A stretch of DNA of 64,000 nt, taken from Streptomyces bacillaris. Its GTDB lineage: Bacteria > Actinomycetota > Actinomycetes > Streptomycetales > Streptomycetaceae. The notes under the pieces are model-generated. The model made no database searches, was not told the origin of the DNA, and saw nothing but the letters and a program-made list of their open reading frames with translations. Positions 1 through 12,919 of the stretch are shown here, one piece after another. The position numbers and the translations under genes are program-made. How positions within the stretch are numbered: position 1 is the first letter of the stretch; every line of letters begins with the position of its first letter. The stretch lies in assembly GCF_003268675.1 (NCBI RefSeq), contig NZ_CP029378.1, positions 6,200,001 through 6,264,000 of the forward strand, given 5' to 3'.

Positions 1-1
1 C

Positions 2-4457
<4,456 letters not shown>

Positions 4458-4465
<8 letters not shown>

Positions 4466-5918
4466 CCCCAAGGGCTTCCTGACCACCGGGCGCGAGGTCG
4501 CCAAGACCCGCCCCGTGGCCGAGCGCGTCAAGGACTGGAACGAGGTCTACGTTCCGGGCTCGCTGCTCCCGATCATCAGCAAGCAGGCCGGCCGCTGCAT
4601 GGACTGCGGCATCCCGTTCTGCCACAACGGCTGCCCGCTCGGAAACCTCATCCCCGAGTGGAACGACTACGCCTACCGCGAGGACTGGACCGCCGCCTCC
4701 GAGCGGCTGCACGCCACGAACAACTTCCCGGAGTTCACCGGGCGGCTCTGCCCGGCCCCCTGCGAGTCGGCGTGCGTCCTCGGCATCAACCAGCCCGCCG
4801 TCACCATCAAGAACGTCGAGGTCTCCATCATCGACAAGGCGTGGGACAGCGGCGACGTCTCCCCGCAGCCGCCCGAGCGCCTCTCCGGCAAGACCGTCGC
4901 CGTCATCGGCTCGGGCCCGGCCGGACTCGCCGCCGCCCAGCAGCTGACCCGGGCCGGCCACACCGTCGTCGTCTACGAGCGCGCGGACCGCATCGGGGGC
5001 CTCCTCCGCTACGGCATCCCCGAGTTCAAGATGGAGAAGTCGCACATCAACCGCCGCATCGAGCAGATGCGCCTGGAGGGCACCAAGTTCCGTACGGGGG
5101 TGGAGATCGGCCAGGACATCGACGCCGCCAAGCTCCGCCGCCGCTACGACGCGGTCGTCATCGCGGCCGGTGCCACCGTCTCCCGCGACCTGCCGGTCCC
5201 CGGCCGCGAGCTGAACGGCGTCCACTTCGCGATGGAGTACCTGCCGCTCGCCAACAAGGTGCAGGAGGGCGACCTGACCGTCGCCCCGATCCACGCGGGC
5301 GGCAAGCACGTCGTCGTCATCGGCGGCGGCGACACCGGCGCCGACTGCGTGGGCACCGCCCACCGCCAGGGCGCGGCCTCCGTCACGCAGCTGGAGATCA
5401 TGCCGAAGCCGGGCGAGGAGCGGAACGCCAACCAGCCTTGGCCGACCTTCCCGATGCTCTACAAGGTCACCTCCGCGCACGAGGAGGGCGGCGAGCGGGT
5501 CTACTCCGTCTCCACCACCCACTTCGAGGGCGACGCGGACGGAAACGTCCAGGCCCTCCACCTGGTGGAGGTGGAGTTCAAGGACGGTAAGCTGGAGCAG
5601 AAGCCCGGCACCGAGCGGCGCCTGCCCGCGCAGCTCGTCACCCTCGCCATGGGCTTCACCGGAACCGACCAGTCCAACGGCCTGGTCCAGCAGTTCGGCC
5701 TGGAGCTCGACCAGCGTGGCAACGTCGCCCGCGACGAGAGCTACGCGACCAACGTCGACGGCGTCTTCGTCGCCGGTGACGCGGGACGCGGCCAGTCGCT
5801 GATCGTCTGGGCGATCGCCGAGGGCCGCTCCGCCGCCCGCGGAGTGGACCGGTATCTGACCGGGACCAGCGCACTGCCGGCCCCGGTCCGCCCGACGGAC
5901 CGCGCCCTGCTGGTCTGA
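4458..5918 (+). CDS. gltD: Glutamate synthase small subunit
   Basis: Beta subunit of glutamate synthase (486 aa). It takes electrons from NADPH through FAD and passes them by 4Fe-4S clusters to GltB. Visible signatures: N-terminal cluster cysteines CMDCGIPFCHNGCPLGN and CPAPCESACVLG (about residues 47-115), the FAD dinucleotide fold VIGSGPAGLAAAQQL (about 150), a second fold VVVIGGGDTGADCVG (about 285) for NADPH, and a C-terminal GDAGRGQSLIVWAIAEGR segment. Length is normal. The ATG lies inside the end of gltB (ATGGCTGA shared), typical of a gltBD operon. A stem-loop follows 10 bp after the stop. Confidence 0.97.
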
Positions 5919-5928
5919 GCACCACCCG

Positions 5929-5959
5929 GGTTCCCCCGGCCCACGTGGCCCGGGGGAGC
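5929..5959 (+). terminator. Hairpin after gltD
   Basis: GC-rich inverted repeat (TCCCCCGGCC / GGCCCGGGGGA with one bulged base and a CACGT loop) ten bases after the gltD stop. No U-tract, as is usual for Streptomyces. Likely terminates gltBD before the convergent rhomboid gene. Confidence 0.6.
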
Positions 5960-6085
5960 CCCCTCGATACGTCCCGTACAACGGCGTACGGAACTGAACG
6001 CGGCGCCCGCCTGTCCCCGACCGGACTCAGTGGGCGCCGTGGCGCGTCCGGGGGCGGTTCACCCCCCGGCCCGCCAGCCGTGGTC

Positions 6086-6994
6086 TCAGCCCGTCAGCGC
6101 CGAGGTCCTCACCGCCACCGCCACCGCGAACAGCCCCAGCAGCACCGCCCCGCCCGCCAGCTGGAGGGGCCCGGTCCGCAGCTTCGCCGGTGCGTAGGCG
6201 AGTCCGTACGTCACCAGCGCCCCGGTCAGCAGCCCGCCCAGGTGCCCCTGCCACGAGGTGAAGAGCGCCGAGAGCACCATCCAGAGCAGGAACCCGGCCA
6301 TGAACCGGTTGACCGCCGCCATGTCGTGGCCGAGCCGCCTGCTGATCACCCAGTACGAGGCGGCGAGACCGAACACCGCACCCGAGGCGCCGACGGTGGA
6401 CGTGTCCGGCGCCAGCAGATACACGGCGACCGAACCGCCCACCGCCGACAGCAGATACAGCGCCAGATAGCGGGCCCGGCCGAGCTGCCCCTCCACCGCC
6501 CGCCCGATGTTCCACAGCGCGAACATGTTGAACAGCAGGTGCATCACCCCGAACGAGCTGTCCGGCGGCAGATGGAGAAAGGTGCCCGTCACCAGCCGGT
6601 ACCATTCGCCGTCCGCGATCCCCGTCAGCCGGTACCCGGCGTACTCCTCGCCCCGGTAGTAGTACTGCGCCCCGTCCGGCCCGGTCAGCGCGGCCCCCAG
6701 CACCGCGAACCGGTCCACGGTCTCGGGCCGGACCACCTCGACGGCGTACGCCAGTACGTTGAGCGCCATCAGGACGTACGTCACCACCGGGGCCACCGCC
6801 CCCGACACCGCACCGCCGAACACGGTCCGGGCCCGCCGCACCGACCGCTGCCCCTCCTTCACGCACTCCGGGCAGTGGTGGCCGACCGAGGCCCCGTGCA
6901 TGCACTCCGGGCAGATGGTGCGCTCGCAGCGGGTGCAGCGCACATACGTCTCGTACGACGGATGGCGGTAACACGTGGTGGCGGCGGCCTCCAT
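6086..6994 (-). CDS. Rhomboid-family intramembrane serine protease with N-terminal zinc finger
   Basis: 302-aa membrane protein. The N-terminal 45 residues carry a Cys/His-rich B-box-like zinc finger (CYRHP..CTRC..CPEC..HHCPEC). The rest is a rhomboid domain of about six membrane segments with HLLFNMFALWNIG, the catalytic serine in GASGAVFGL, and the catalytic histidine in SWQGHLGGLLTGALVTYG. Rhomboids cleave substrate membrane helices; the substrate here is unknown. Start chosen at the ATG at 6994 because AAGGAG lies about 8 bases upstream; a GTG at 7009 is in frame but has that same site inside its coding region. Diverges from the vWA gene. Confidence 0.93.
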   Translation of the reverse strand: MEAAATTCYRHPSYETYVRCTRCERTICPECMHGASVGHHCPECVKEGQRSVRRARTVFGGAVSGAVAPVVTYVLMALNVLAYAVEVVRPETVDRFAVLGAALTGPDGAQYYYRGEEYAGYRLTGIADGEWYRLVTGTFLHLPPDSSFGVMHLLFNMFALWNIGRAVEGQLGRARYLALYLLSAVGGSVAVYLLAPDTSTVGASGAVFGLAASYWVISRRLGHDMAAVNRFMAGFLLWMVLSALFTSWQGHLGGLLTGALVTYGLAYAPAKLRTGPLQLAGGAVLLGLFAVAVAVRTSALTG

Positions 6995-7156
6995 GGCCGG
7001 CTCCTTCACTCGGGGGGTGCGTAACGGGGGCCGGTGTGGGCGGCGGCGATCAAGATAGCGAACGGGTGTGGACGACCCCGGGGCCGGGGGCCGTGCGGTG
7101 ACCTACGCTCAAGGTCCGCAGTCCGCAGCCTCAGTGGGGAGAAACGGGGGGCCGTC

Positions 7157-7906
7157 ATGCACGGTTCGCACACGGCCGTGGGCACCGGCCCGGCCATCAG
7201 CCTGGAGAAGGTACGCCGGACGGCTCCCGGGCTCGTCAGCCTGTACAAGAGCGCCGGGGTCTCGCTGGAGAAGCACGGGCTCAACGGCCGGCGCGCGGCC
7301 GTCTACCTGGTCCTCGACTACTCCGGCTCGATGCGGGACTACTACAAGGACGGCACCGTGCAGGCGCTGGCCGACCGGGTGCTGGGCCTGTCGGCGCACC
7401 TCGACGACGACGGGCGGGTGCCCGTGGTCTTCTTCTCCACCGACGTGGACGGGCACGCGGAGATCGGGCTGGACCGGCACCACGGGATGATCGACAAGAT
7501 CGTCGCCAACCTCGGGCACATGGGCCGGACCAACTACCACGTGGCCATGGACGCCGTCATCGACGACTACCTCGACAGCGGCTCCACCGACCCGGCCCTG
7601 GTCGTCTTCCAGACGGACGGCGGGCCCACCAGCAAGCTCGCCGCCGAGCGCTACCTCTGCAAGGCGGCGAAGCTGCCGCTGTTCTGGCAGTTCATCGGCT
7701 TCGGCAACACCCGCAGCAGCCAGTTCGACTTCCTGCGCAGGCTGGACGAACTGCCCGTCCCCGCCAAGCGGCCCGTCGACAACGCCGGATACTTCCACGC
7801 CGGGCTCGACCCCCGGAAGGTCCCGGACACCGAACTGTACGACCGGCTGCTGGGGGAGTTCCCGTCCTGGCTGGCCGCCGCCGAAGCCCGGGGGATCGTC
7901 CGATGA
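7157..7906 (+). CDS. vWA domain protein, TerF-like
   Basis: 249 aa, essentially one von Willebrand A domain of the TerF/TerY-like branch seen near tellurite-resistance (Ter) gene sets. The metal-ion-dependent adhesion site is intact: DYSGSM near residue 54, the conserved Thr in GRTNYH and QTDGGPTS further on. No signal peptide or membrane segment, so cytoplasmic. Start at ATG 7157 follows GGGGAGAAACGGGGGG; an in-frame GTG at 7034 would add 41 low-complexity residues without family resemblance. The stop overlaps the next start (ATGA), so it is coupled to the HutD-like gene. No TerD-family genes are present in the window, so its role cannot be assigned. Confidence 0.88.
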   Translation: MHGSHTAVGTGPAISLEKVRRTAPGLVSLYKSAGVSLEKHGLNGRRAAVYLVLDYSGSMRDYYKDGTVQALADRVLGLSAHLDDDGRVPVVFFSTDVDGHAEIGLDRHHGMIDKIVANLGHMGRTNYHVAMDAVIDDYLDSGSTDPALVVFQTDGGPTSKLAAERYLCKAAKLPLFWQFIGFGNTRSSQFDFLRRLDELPVPAKRPVDNAGYFHAGLDPRKVPDTELYDRLLGEFPSWLAAAEARGIVR

Positions 7907-8523
7907 GCATCCGTGTCCTGCGGGCCGCCGACCGTACGCCCGTCCCCTGGAAGAACGGCGGCGGGCTCACCCGCGAGGTGGCGGCCGCGCCCGACGGGGC
8001 CGACGGGTTCGACTGGCGGGTGAGCCTCGCGGACGTCACCGCCGACGGCCCGTTCTCCGTCTTCCCCGGTATCGACCGCACCCTCACCGTCGTCGAGGGC
8101 CCGGGCATGGACCTCGTCGTCGGCGGCGAGCACCACATCGTCGACGAACCGCTGTGGCCGCACGACTTCCCCGGCGACCGGCCCACCGACGGCTTCCTGC
8201 TGGGCGGGCCCGTCGTCAACCTGAACGTCATGTACCGCAGGGGGCGTGCGCGGGCGGAGACCGCCGTCGTCTGCGGCACCGTACGCCTGATGGCGCCCCC
8301 GGGCGGCGCGGTCCTCGCGCTCTCCCTGGACGACGGGGCCGTCCTCGACGGTACGGGCACCCGGACCGCAGGCACGGACGTCCGGCCCGACGGTACGGAC
8401 CTCCGGTTCGAGGGCGCGGGCCTCCGGCTCGACCGCTACGACGCGGTGCTGGCGCGGGACGCGTCGCCCGGGGTGCTGCGGACGATGGGCCAGGCGGTGG
8501 TGGTCACGTTCTCGGACGTGTGA
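7903..8523 (+). CDS. HutD/Ves family protein
   Basis: 206-aa cupin-like protein of the HutD/Ves family, recognised by PVPWKNGGGLTREVA near the N terminus, FDWRVSLADVTADGPFSVFPGIDR and the LTVVEGPGMDL strand. HutD proteins are linked genetically to histidine utilisation in proteobacteria, where they limit hut expression, and Ves to cold response; neither biochemical role is settled. No hut gene is adjacent. The ATGA overlap with the upstream vWA gene means the two are made together. The segment around residues 145-175 is repetitive (DGTGTRTAGTDVRPDGTDLR), which is odd for this family. Confidence 0.85.
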   Translation: MSIRVLRAADRTPVPWKNGGGLTREVAAAPDGADGFDWRVSLADVTADGPFSVFPGIDRTLTVVEGPGMDLVVGGEHHIVDEPLWPHDFPGDRPTDGFLLGGPVVNLNVMYRRGRARAETAVVCGTVRLMAPPGGAVLALSLDDGAVLDGTGTRTAGTDVRPDGTDLRFEGAGLRLDRYDAVLARDASPGVLRTMGQAVVVTFSDV

Positions 8524-8587
8524 GAGGCCGGAGACGGACCGGGATAGCGGACAGAAGGTGTCGGGTATCGGGTGTTCCATGGCGCCC

Positions 8588-9073
8588 ATGACGTCTTCTC
8601 CCTCCACCGCCTCCTGGGGCGCCTTCGCCGCCGCCGAACCCGTCTTCGCCGACACCGTGCGCCGACGCTTCCAGCTCTACAAGCACCACGTCCTCGCCAC
8701 CCTGCGCGCGGACGGCTCGCCCCGCGTCACCGGACTGGAGGCCGACTTCCGCTTCGACGAACTGCTGCTCGGCATGATGCCGGACTCCCGCAAGGCCCTG
8801 GACCTGCGCAGGGACCCGCGCTTCGCGCTGCACGCCAACCCGGGGCCCGACGCGGAGATGAACGACGGCGATGTCCGCGTCAGCGGCCGGGCGGTGGAGG
8901 TCACCGACCCGGAGTTCCTCGCCCGGGTCATCGAGGACGCCGACCCGCCCCAGCCGTTCCACCTCTTCCGGGCGGAGCTGACCGAGGTGGTCCGCGTCGG
9001 GCTGGACGGGGACTTCCTGGTCGTCGAGTCGTGGCGGCCGGGACAGCCGCTGCGGACGGCACGGAGGAAGTGA
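8588..9073 (+). CDS. Pyridoxamine 5'-phosphate oxidase-fold protein
   Basis: 161-aa split-barrel flavin/F420-binding protein of the PPOX superfamily. Seen: an N-terminal helix, TLRADGSPRVTGLEADF (first strands), LLLGMMPDSRKALDLRRDPRFALH (helix and strand typical of PPOX proteins) and a C-terminal FLVVESWRPG. Members reduce or oxidise small molecules with FMN or F420; the substrate is not deducible. Start is uncertain: ATG 8588, ATG 8579 and GTG 8558 are all in frame and none has a strong ribosome-binding site. It stands alone, followed by a hairpin. Confidence 0.82.
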   Translation: MTSSPSTASWGAFAAAEPVFADTVRRRFQLYKHHVLATLRADGSPRVTGLEADFRFDELLLGMMPDSRKALDLRRDPRFALHANPGPDAEMNDGDVRVSGRAVEVTDPEFLARVIEDADPPQPFHLFRAELTEVVRVGLDGDFLVVESWRPGQPLRTARRK

Positions 9074-9106
9074 CGCGGCTCCGGAGACCGGGTGCGTGAG
9101 GGGGCG

Positions 9107-9128
9107 TTCCCGGGGGCCCGCCCGGGAC
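9107..9128 (+). terminator. Hairpin after PPOX gene
   Basis: TCCCGGG / CCCGGGA stem with a 6-base loop, 34 bases after the stop of the PPOX gene and before the convergent acyl-CoA dehydrogenase gene. Confidence 0.45.
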
Positions 9129-9188
9129 GGGGCATTCCGGCGGGCGTGCTCGCCGGTGCCTGAACCCGGCGTACAGGTCGGCTCCGCC

Positions 9189-10175
9189 TCACCCCGCCAG
9201 CACCCGGGCCCGGCACGCCGAGGGCGTCCCCCACGCGTCCCGCAGCGGCCGGGCCCGGCGCAGCCACCACGCGAGGTCCAGCTCCTCGGTGTACCCCACC
9301 GCGCCGTGCAGTTGCAGCGCGGTGCGGGCCGCCGCGTACGCCGCCTCGCCCGCCGCCACCTTCGCCGCCGCGACCGCCGCCCCGGCCCCGGGCGCGTCCC
9401 CGGCCAGCTCCACCGCCGCCCCGTACAGCAGCGGCCTGGCGAACTCCAGGCCGAGCAGGGTGTCGGCCAGACGGTGTTTGACGGCCTGGAAGGAGCCGAC
9501 GGGCCCACCGAACTGGGTGCGCTGCTTCACGTACGCCACCGTCGCCCGCAGCAGCGCCTCCCCGCAGCCCAGCGCCTGGGCCGCCGTCGCGAAGGTGGCC
9601 CAGGCGGCCGCCGCCCGCGCCGCCTCACGCACCCGGGCCCCTGAGGCCACCACCTCGCCGCCCTCCGCAGGGCGGAAGAGCCGCCGGGCGGGGTCGAGGG
9701 AGGGCGTGGGCTCACCGGGGTCCCGCACCACCCGCAGCTCGTCCCCCGCCACCACGAACACCGCCCCCGCCGCGTCCGCGTCCAGCGCGTACGGCCCGTA
9801 CCCCGCCACGACCAGCGACACCACCTCCGTACCGGACGCGATCCCCGGCAGCCACTCCTTCGCCGCCGCCCCGCCCACCGACCCCAGCAGCACCCCCGCC
9901 GCCAGGCTCTCCACCACCGGCCCCGGCACCCCGTGGCGGCCCAGCTCCCCGCAGGCCACGGCCGTCTCCACCGGGAGCGGGCCCACACCCCCGTACGCCT
10001 CCGGGACCGCCAGCGCGAACACCCCCGCCTCCGCCGCCCGCCGCCACAGGGCCAGCCCCGGAGCGTGGTCCCCGGCGGCCCACGCCCGTACGGCCGACGG
10101 CACGTCCGCCGCCGTCAGCAGCGCGTCCAGCGAGCGGGCGAACTCCCGCTGCTCGTCCGTGAGGAGAAACCGCAT
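9189..10175 (-). CDS. Acyl-CoA dehydrogenase, short (beta-type) subunit, FadE32/33-like
   Basis: 328-aa acyl-CoA dehydrogenase-fold protein, shorter than the usual 380 aa. Seen: N-terminal DEQREFARSLDALL, middle-domain remnants, and a C-terminal helical domain with AYVKQRTQFGGPVGSFQAVKHRLAD and LHGAVGYTEELDLAWWLRR. Mycobacterial steroid degradation uses alpha2beta2 dehydrogenases made from one about 380-aa and one about 320-aa subunit (for example FadE31 with FadE32 or FadE33); this gene and its upstream neighbour fit that pattern. The ATG shares one base with the neighbour's TGA (TGATG), so translation is coupled. Inferred role: dehydrogenation of a CoA-thioester intermediate of C/D-ring breakdown. 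Confidence 0.85.
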   Translation of the reverse strand: MRFLLTDEQREFARSLDALLTAADVPSAVRAWAAGDHAPGLALWRRAAEAGVFALAVPEAYGGVGPLPVETAVACGELGRHGVPGPVVESLAAGVLLGSVGGAAAKEWLPGIASGTEVVSLVVAGYGPYALDADAAGAVFVVAGDELRVVRDPGEPTPSLDPARRLFRPAEGGEVVASGARVREAARAAAAWATFATAAQALGCGEALLRATVAYVKQRTQFGGPVGSFQAVKHRLADTLLGLEFARPLLYGAAVELAGDAPGAGAAVAAAKVAAGEAAYAAARTALQLHGAVGYTEELDLAWWLRRARPLRDAWGTPSACRARVLAG

Positions 10176-11320
10176 CAGCGCCGTCCCTTCGGCAGACCGA
10201 GCAGCCGCTCGGCGATGATGTCGCGCTGGATCTCGTTGGTCCCCGCGTAGACCGGACCCGCCAGCGCGAAGACGTACCCCTCCGCCCAGGGCCCGTCCGC
10301 CGCCTCGGCCTCCGGGCCGAGCAGATCGAGCGCGGTCTCGTGCAGCGCGATGTCGTACTCCGACCAGAACACCTTGTTCAGGCTCGACTCCGCCCCCAGC
10401 GCCGCCCCCGCCGCGAACCGGGACGCCGAGGCGGCCGTGAACAGCCGGTACGCCCGCGCCCCGATCACCGCGTCCGCCACCCGGTCCCGCAGCGCCGTGT
10501 CCGCCGGGTCGCCCACCGCCCGCCACAGCTCCACCAGCCGGTCGGCGGCGGCCAGGAAGCGGCCGGGGGAGCGGAGGGTGAGCCCGCGCTCGTTGCCGGT
10601 GGCCGACATGGCGATCCGCCAGCCCTGCCCCGGCTCCCCGAGGACCTCCGCGTCCGGTACGAAGACCTCGTCCAGGAAGATCTCGGCGAACGCGGGCTTC
10701 CCGTCCAGCCGCCCGACCGGCCGGACCGTGACCCCGGGGTCCCGCAGCCCGAACATCAGATACGTCAGCCCCTGGTGCGGCTTCGCGGCCCCCGGGTCCG
10801 TGCGGAAGATCCCGAACGCCCGGTCCGCGAACGCCGCCCGCGAGGACCACGTCTTCTGCCCCGACAGCAGCCAGCCGCCCTCCGTGCGCACCGCCCGCGA
10901 CCGCAGCGCCGCCAGATCCGAACCGGCCTCCGGCTCCGACCAGGCCTGCGCCCAGATCACCTCGCCGCTCGCCATGGGCGGCAGCACCCGGGCCCGCTGC
11001 TCGGCGGTGCCGTGGTCGAAGAGGGTCGGGGCGAGGAGGCTGATCCCGTTCTGGGAGACCCGGCCGGGGGCGCCCGCCGCCCAGTACTCCTCCTCGAACG
11101 CCAGCCACCCGAAGAGATCCGCGCCCCGGCCCCCGTACTCCTCGGGCCAGGAGGGGACCGACCAGCCGCCCCCGTGCAGCTCCGCCTCCCACGCCCGGTG
11201 CGCGGCGAACCCCTCCGCCGTCTCCAGGGAGGGGAGCGGCCGGGCGGGCACATGGGCGCGCAGCCACGCCCGCGCCTCGGCCCGCAGCGCCTCGGTCCGT
11301 GCCGTCTGCGCCAGTTCCAT
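10175..11320 (-). CDS. Acyl-CoA dehydrogenase, long (alpha-type) subunit, FadE30/31-like
   Basis: 381-aa acyl-CoA dehydrogenase with all domains: N-terminal helices, FAD/substrate middle domain (WAQAWSEPEAGSDLAAL, GQKTWSSRAAFADRAF) and C-terminal domain ending AGPVYAGTNEIQRDIIAERLLGL. The usual catalytic Glu of the YEGT motif is Ala (YAGT); the Glu in NERG near residue 240 sits where isovaleryl-CoA dehydrogenase-type enzymes carry their base. First gene of a two-gene operon reading leftward from the dyad operator at 11360-11379. With the downstream short subunit it probably forms an alpha2beta2 enzyme of steroid C/D-ring catabolism; which FadE it matches best was not resolved by eye. Confidence 0.88.
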   Translation of the reverse strand: MELAQTARTEALRAEARAWLRAHVPARPLPSLETAEGFAAHRAWEAELHGGGWSVPSWPEEYGGRGADLFGWLAFEEEYWAAGAPGRVSQNGISLLAPTLFDHGTAEQRARVLPPMASGEVIWAQAWSEPEAGSDLAALRSRAVRTEGGWLLSGQKTWSSRAAFADRAFGIFRTDPGAAKPHQGLTYLMFGLRDPGVTVRPVGRLDGKPAFAEIFLDEVFVPDAEVLGEPGQGWRIAMSATGNERGLTLRSPGRFLAAADRLVELWRAVGDPADTALRDRVADAVIGARAYRLFTAASASRFAAGAALGAESSLNKVFWSEYDIALHETALDLLGPEAEAADGPWAEGYVFALAGPVYAGTNEIQRDIIAERLLGLPKGRR

Positions 11321-11359
11321 GACGTGCCCGCCTTCCGGGTACCTCGCCACCGACTGTTC

Positions 11360-11379
11360 CCTAACAAGTGTTTGGTAGG
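11360..11379. promoter_or_regulatory. Candidate KstR2 operator (divergent promoter of acyl-CoA dehydrogenases and ipdF)
   Basis: CCTAACAAGTGTTTGGTAGG in the 103-bp gap between divergent genes. Read on the - strand, ACCAAACACTTGTT (11363-11376) agrees at 9 of 10 fixed positions with the mycobacterial KstR2 motif AnCAAGnnCTTGnT as I remember it. The same ACCAAACAyTTGTTAGG 17-mer recurs at the other divergent promoter of the cluster (20057-20078). No third copy was noticed in the window. Confidence 0.75.
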
Positions 11380-11423
11380 TTAACGTACGGCCCGGAGACC
11401 GTCGAGAAGCCGGGGGAGGGCCG

Positions 11424-12206
11424 ATGACCGCACCGAGCTGTCCGCCGGGCCACGGACTGCTGGCCGACCGCACCGCCGTCGTCACCGCCGCCGCCGGGGC
11501 CGGCATCGGTGGCGCCACCGCCCGCCGCTTCCTGGAGGAGGGGGCGCGTGTCGTGATCAGCGACGCCCACGCCCGTCGGCTCGAAGAGAGTGCCCGTGCC
11601 CTCGCCGCAGAGTTCGGCACCCACCGCGTCACCGCCCTGACCTGCGACGTCACCGACGAGGAGCAGGTGGGCGCCCTCTTCGCCCACGCCGAGCGCAGCC
11701 ACGGCGGCCTGGACATCGTCGTCAACAATGCGGGCCTCGGCGGCACCGCCGAACTCACCGAAATGACCGACGAGCAGTGGACCAGGGTCCTCGACGTCAC
11801 CCTGAACGGCACCTTCCGCTGCACCCGCGCCGCCCTGCGCTCCTTCCAGGCCGCCGGCACCGGGGGCGTGATCGTCAACAACGCCTCCGTCGTCGGCTGG
11901 CGCGCCCAGCGCGGCCAGGCCCACTACGCCGCCGCCAAGGCCGGGGTCATGGCCCTCACCCGCTGCGCCGCGCTGGAGGCCGCCGACCACGGCGTACGCG
12001 TCAACGCCGTCGCCCCCAGCCTCGCCATGCACCCCCACCTGGCCAAGGTCACCTCGGCCGAACTGCTCGCCGAACTCACCGGGAAGGAGGCCTTCGGGCG
12101 GTACGCCGAGCCCTGGGAGATCGCCAACGTGATCGTCTTCCTCGCGAGCGGCTACTCCTCCTACATGACCGGCGAGGTCGTCGCCGTCAGCAGCCAGCGT
12201 GCGTGA
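11424..12206 (+). CDS. ipdF: SDR 3-oxoacyl-CoA reductase/dehydrogenase, IpdF-like
   Basis: 260-aa short-chain dehydrogenase. Seen: cofactor loop TAAAGAGIGGATA, an acidic VISDAH after beta2 (NAD preference), NNAGLGG, NNASVVGWRAQ with catalytic Ser, HYAAAKAG with Tyr and Lys, and an unusual C terminus YSSYMTGEVVAVSSQRA. The TAAAG(T/A)GIG glycine loop and that C terminus are what I remember of mycobacterial IpdF (Rv3559c), the 5-oxo/hydroxyl reductase of the HIP steroid intermediate. GGGGGAGGG precedes the ATG by 7 bases. First gene of the ipdF-kstR2-fadA6 operon driven from the operator at 11360. Confidence 0.88.
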   Translation: MTAPSCPPGHGLLADRTAVVTAAAGAGIGGATARRFLEEGARVVISDAHARRLEESARALAAEFGTHRVTALTCDVTDEEQVGALFAHAERSHGGLDIVVNNAGLGGTAELTEMTDEQWTRVLDVTLNGTFRCTRAALRSFQAAGTGGVIVNNASVVGWRAQRGQAHYAAAKAGVMALTRCAALEAADHGVRVNAVAPSLAMHPHLAKVTSAELLAELTGKEAFGRYAEPWEIANVIVFLASGYSSYMTGEVVAVSSQRA

Positions 12207-12260
12207 CCACCGGGCGGTGAGGCTGCGTGGGGATACGGGCCGCGGGCGGACAATGGCGGG

Positions 12261-12872
12261 GTGCCTACCAAGAAGAAGCCCCAGGTGACCCCCACCCCCG
12301 AACGGCGCCGCGAACTCCTCGCCACCGCCGCCGAGGTCTTCGCCGCCCAGGGATACAACGCCACCACCGTCCGCCGCATCGCGGACGAGGCGGGGATGCT
12401 CGCCGGCAGCCTGTACTACCACTTCGATTCCAAGGAATCGATGATCGACGAGATCCTCTCCACCTTCCTCGACGAACTCTGGCAGGGGTACGACGCCGTC
12501 CTGGCCGCCGGGCTCGGCCCCCGCGAGACCATCGAGGCACTGGTCACCGAGTCCTTCCGGGAGATCGACCGGCACCGACCCGCCGTCGCGATCTACCAGA
12601 AGGAGTCCCGGCACCTCGCCACCCAGCCCCGCTTCGCCTACCTCGCCGACTCACAGGTCAGGTTCGAGAAGGCCTGGCTCTCCACCCTGGAACGCGGCGT
12701 CGCCGACGGCACGTTCCGCGACGACCTGGACATCCGCCTCACGTACCGCTTCGTCCGTGACACCGTCTGGGTCGCGGCCTCCTGGTACCGGCCCGGCGGA
12801 CACCACAGCCCCGAGGAGATCGCCCGCCAGTACCTGTCGATGGTGCTGGACGGGATCGCCCTGCGCACCTAG
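12261..12872 (+). CDS. kstR2: TetR-family regulator of steroid C/D-ring catabolism, KstR2-like
   Basis: 203 aa. N-terminal TetR helix-turn-helix (ERRRELLATAAEVFAAQGYNATTVRRIADEAGMLAGSLYYHFDSKE, about residues 14-57) followed by an all-helical ligand domain containing IYQKESRHLATQPRF and a C terminus DTVWVAASWYRPGGHH that closely resembles mycobacterial KstR2. KstR2 represses its regulon and is released by HIP-CoA. Encoded between ipdF and fadA6, as in mycobacteria, so probably autoregulated through the operator upstream of ipdF. GTG start; weak ribosome-binding site, so it may depend on coupling with ipdF 54 bp upstream. Confidence 0.88.
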   Translation: MPTKKKPQVTPTPERRRELLATAAEVFAAQGYNATTVRRIADEAGMLAGSLYYHFDSKESMIDEILSTFLDELWQGYDAVLAAGLGPRETIEALVTESFREIDRHRPAVAIYQKESRHLATQPRFAYLADSQVRFEKAWLSTLERGVADGTFRDDLDIRLTYRFVRDTVWVAASWYRPGGHHSPEEIARQYLSMVLDGIALRT

Positions 12873-12919
12873 CCCCCCACCTCTTGCAGTCACCTCTCGA
12901 TGACCGAGGAGCAGCAGCC

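Noticed and set aside
9189..11267. Single 692-residue acyl-CoA dehydrogenase fusion
   Set aside because: The upstream part of that frame is a shadow of the larger subunit gene; a TGATG junction at 10173-10177 shows two separate genes.
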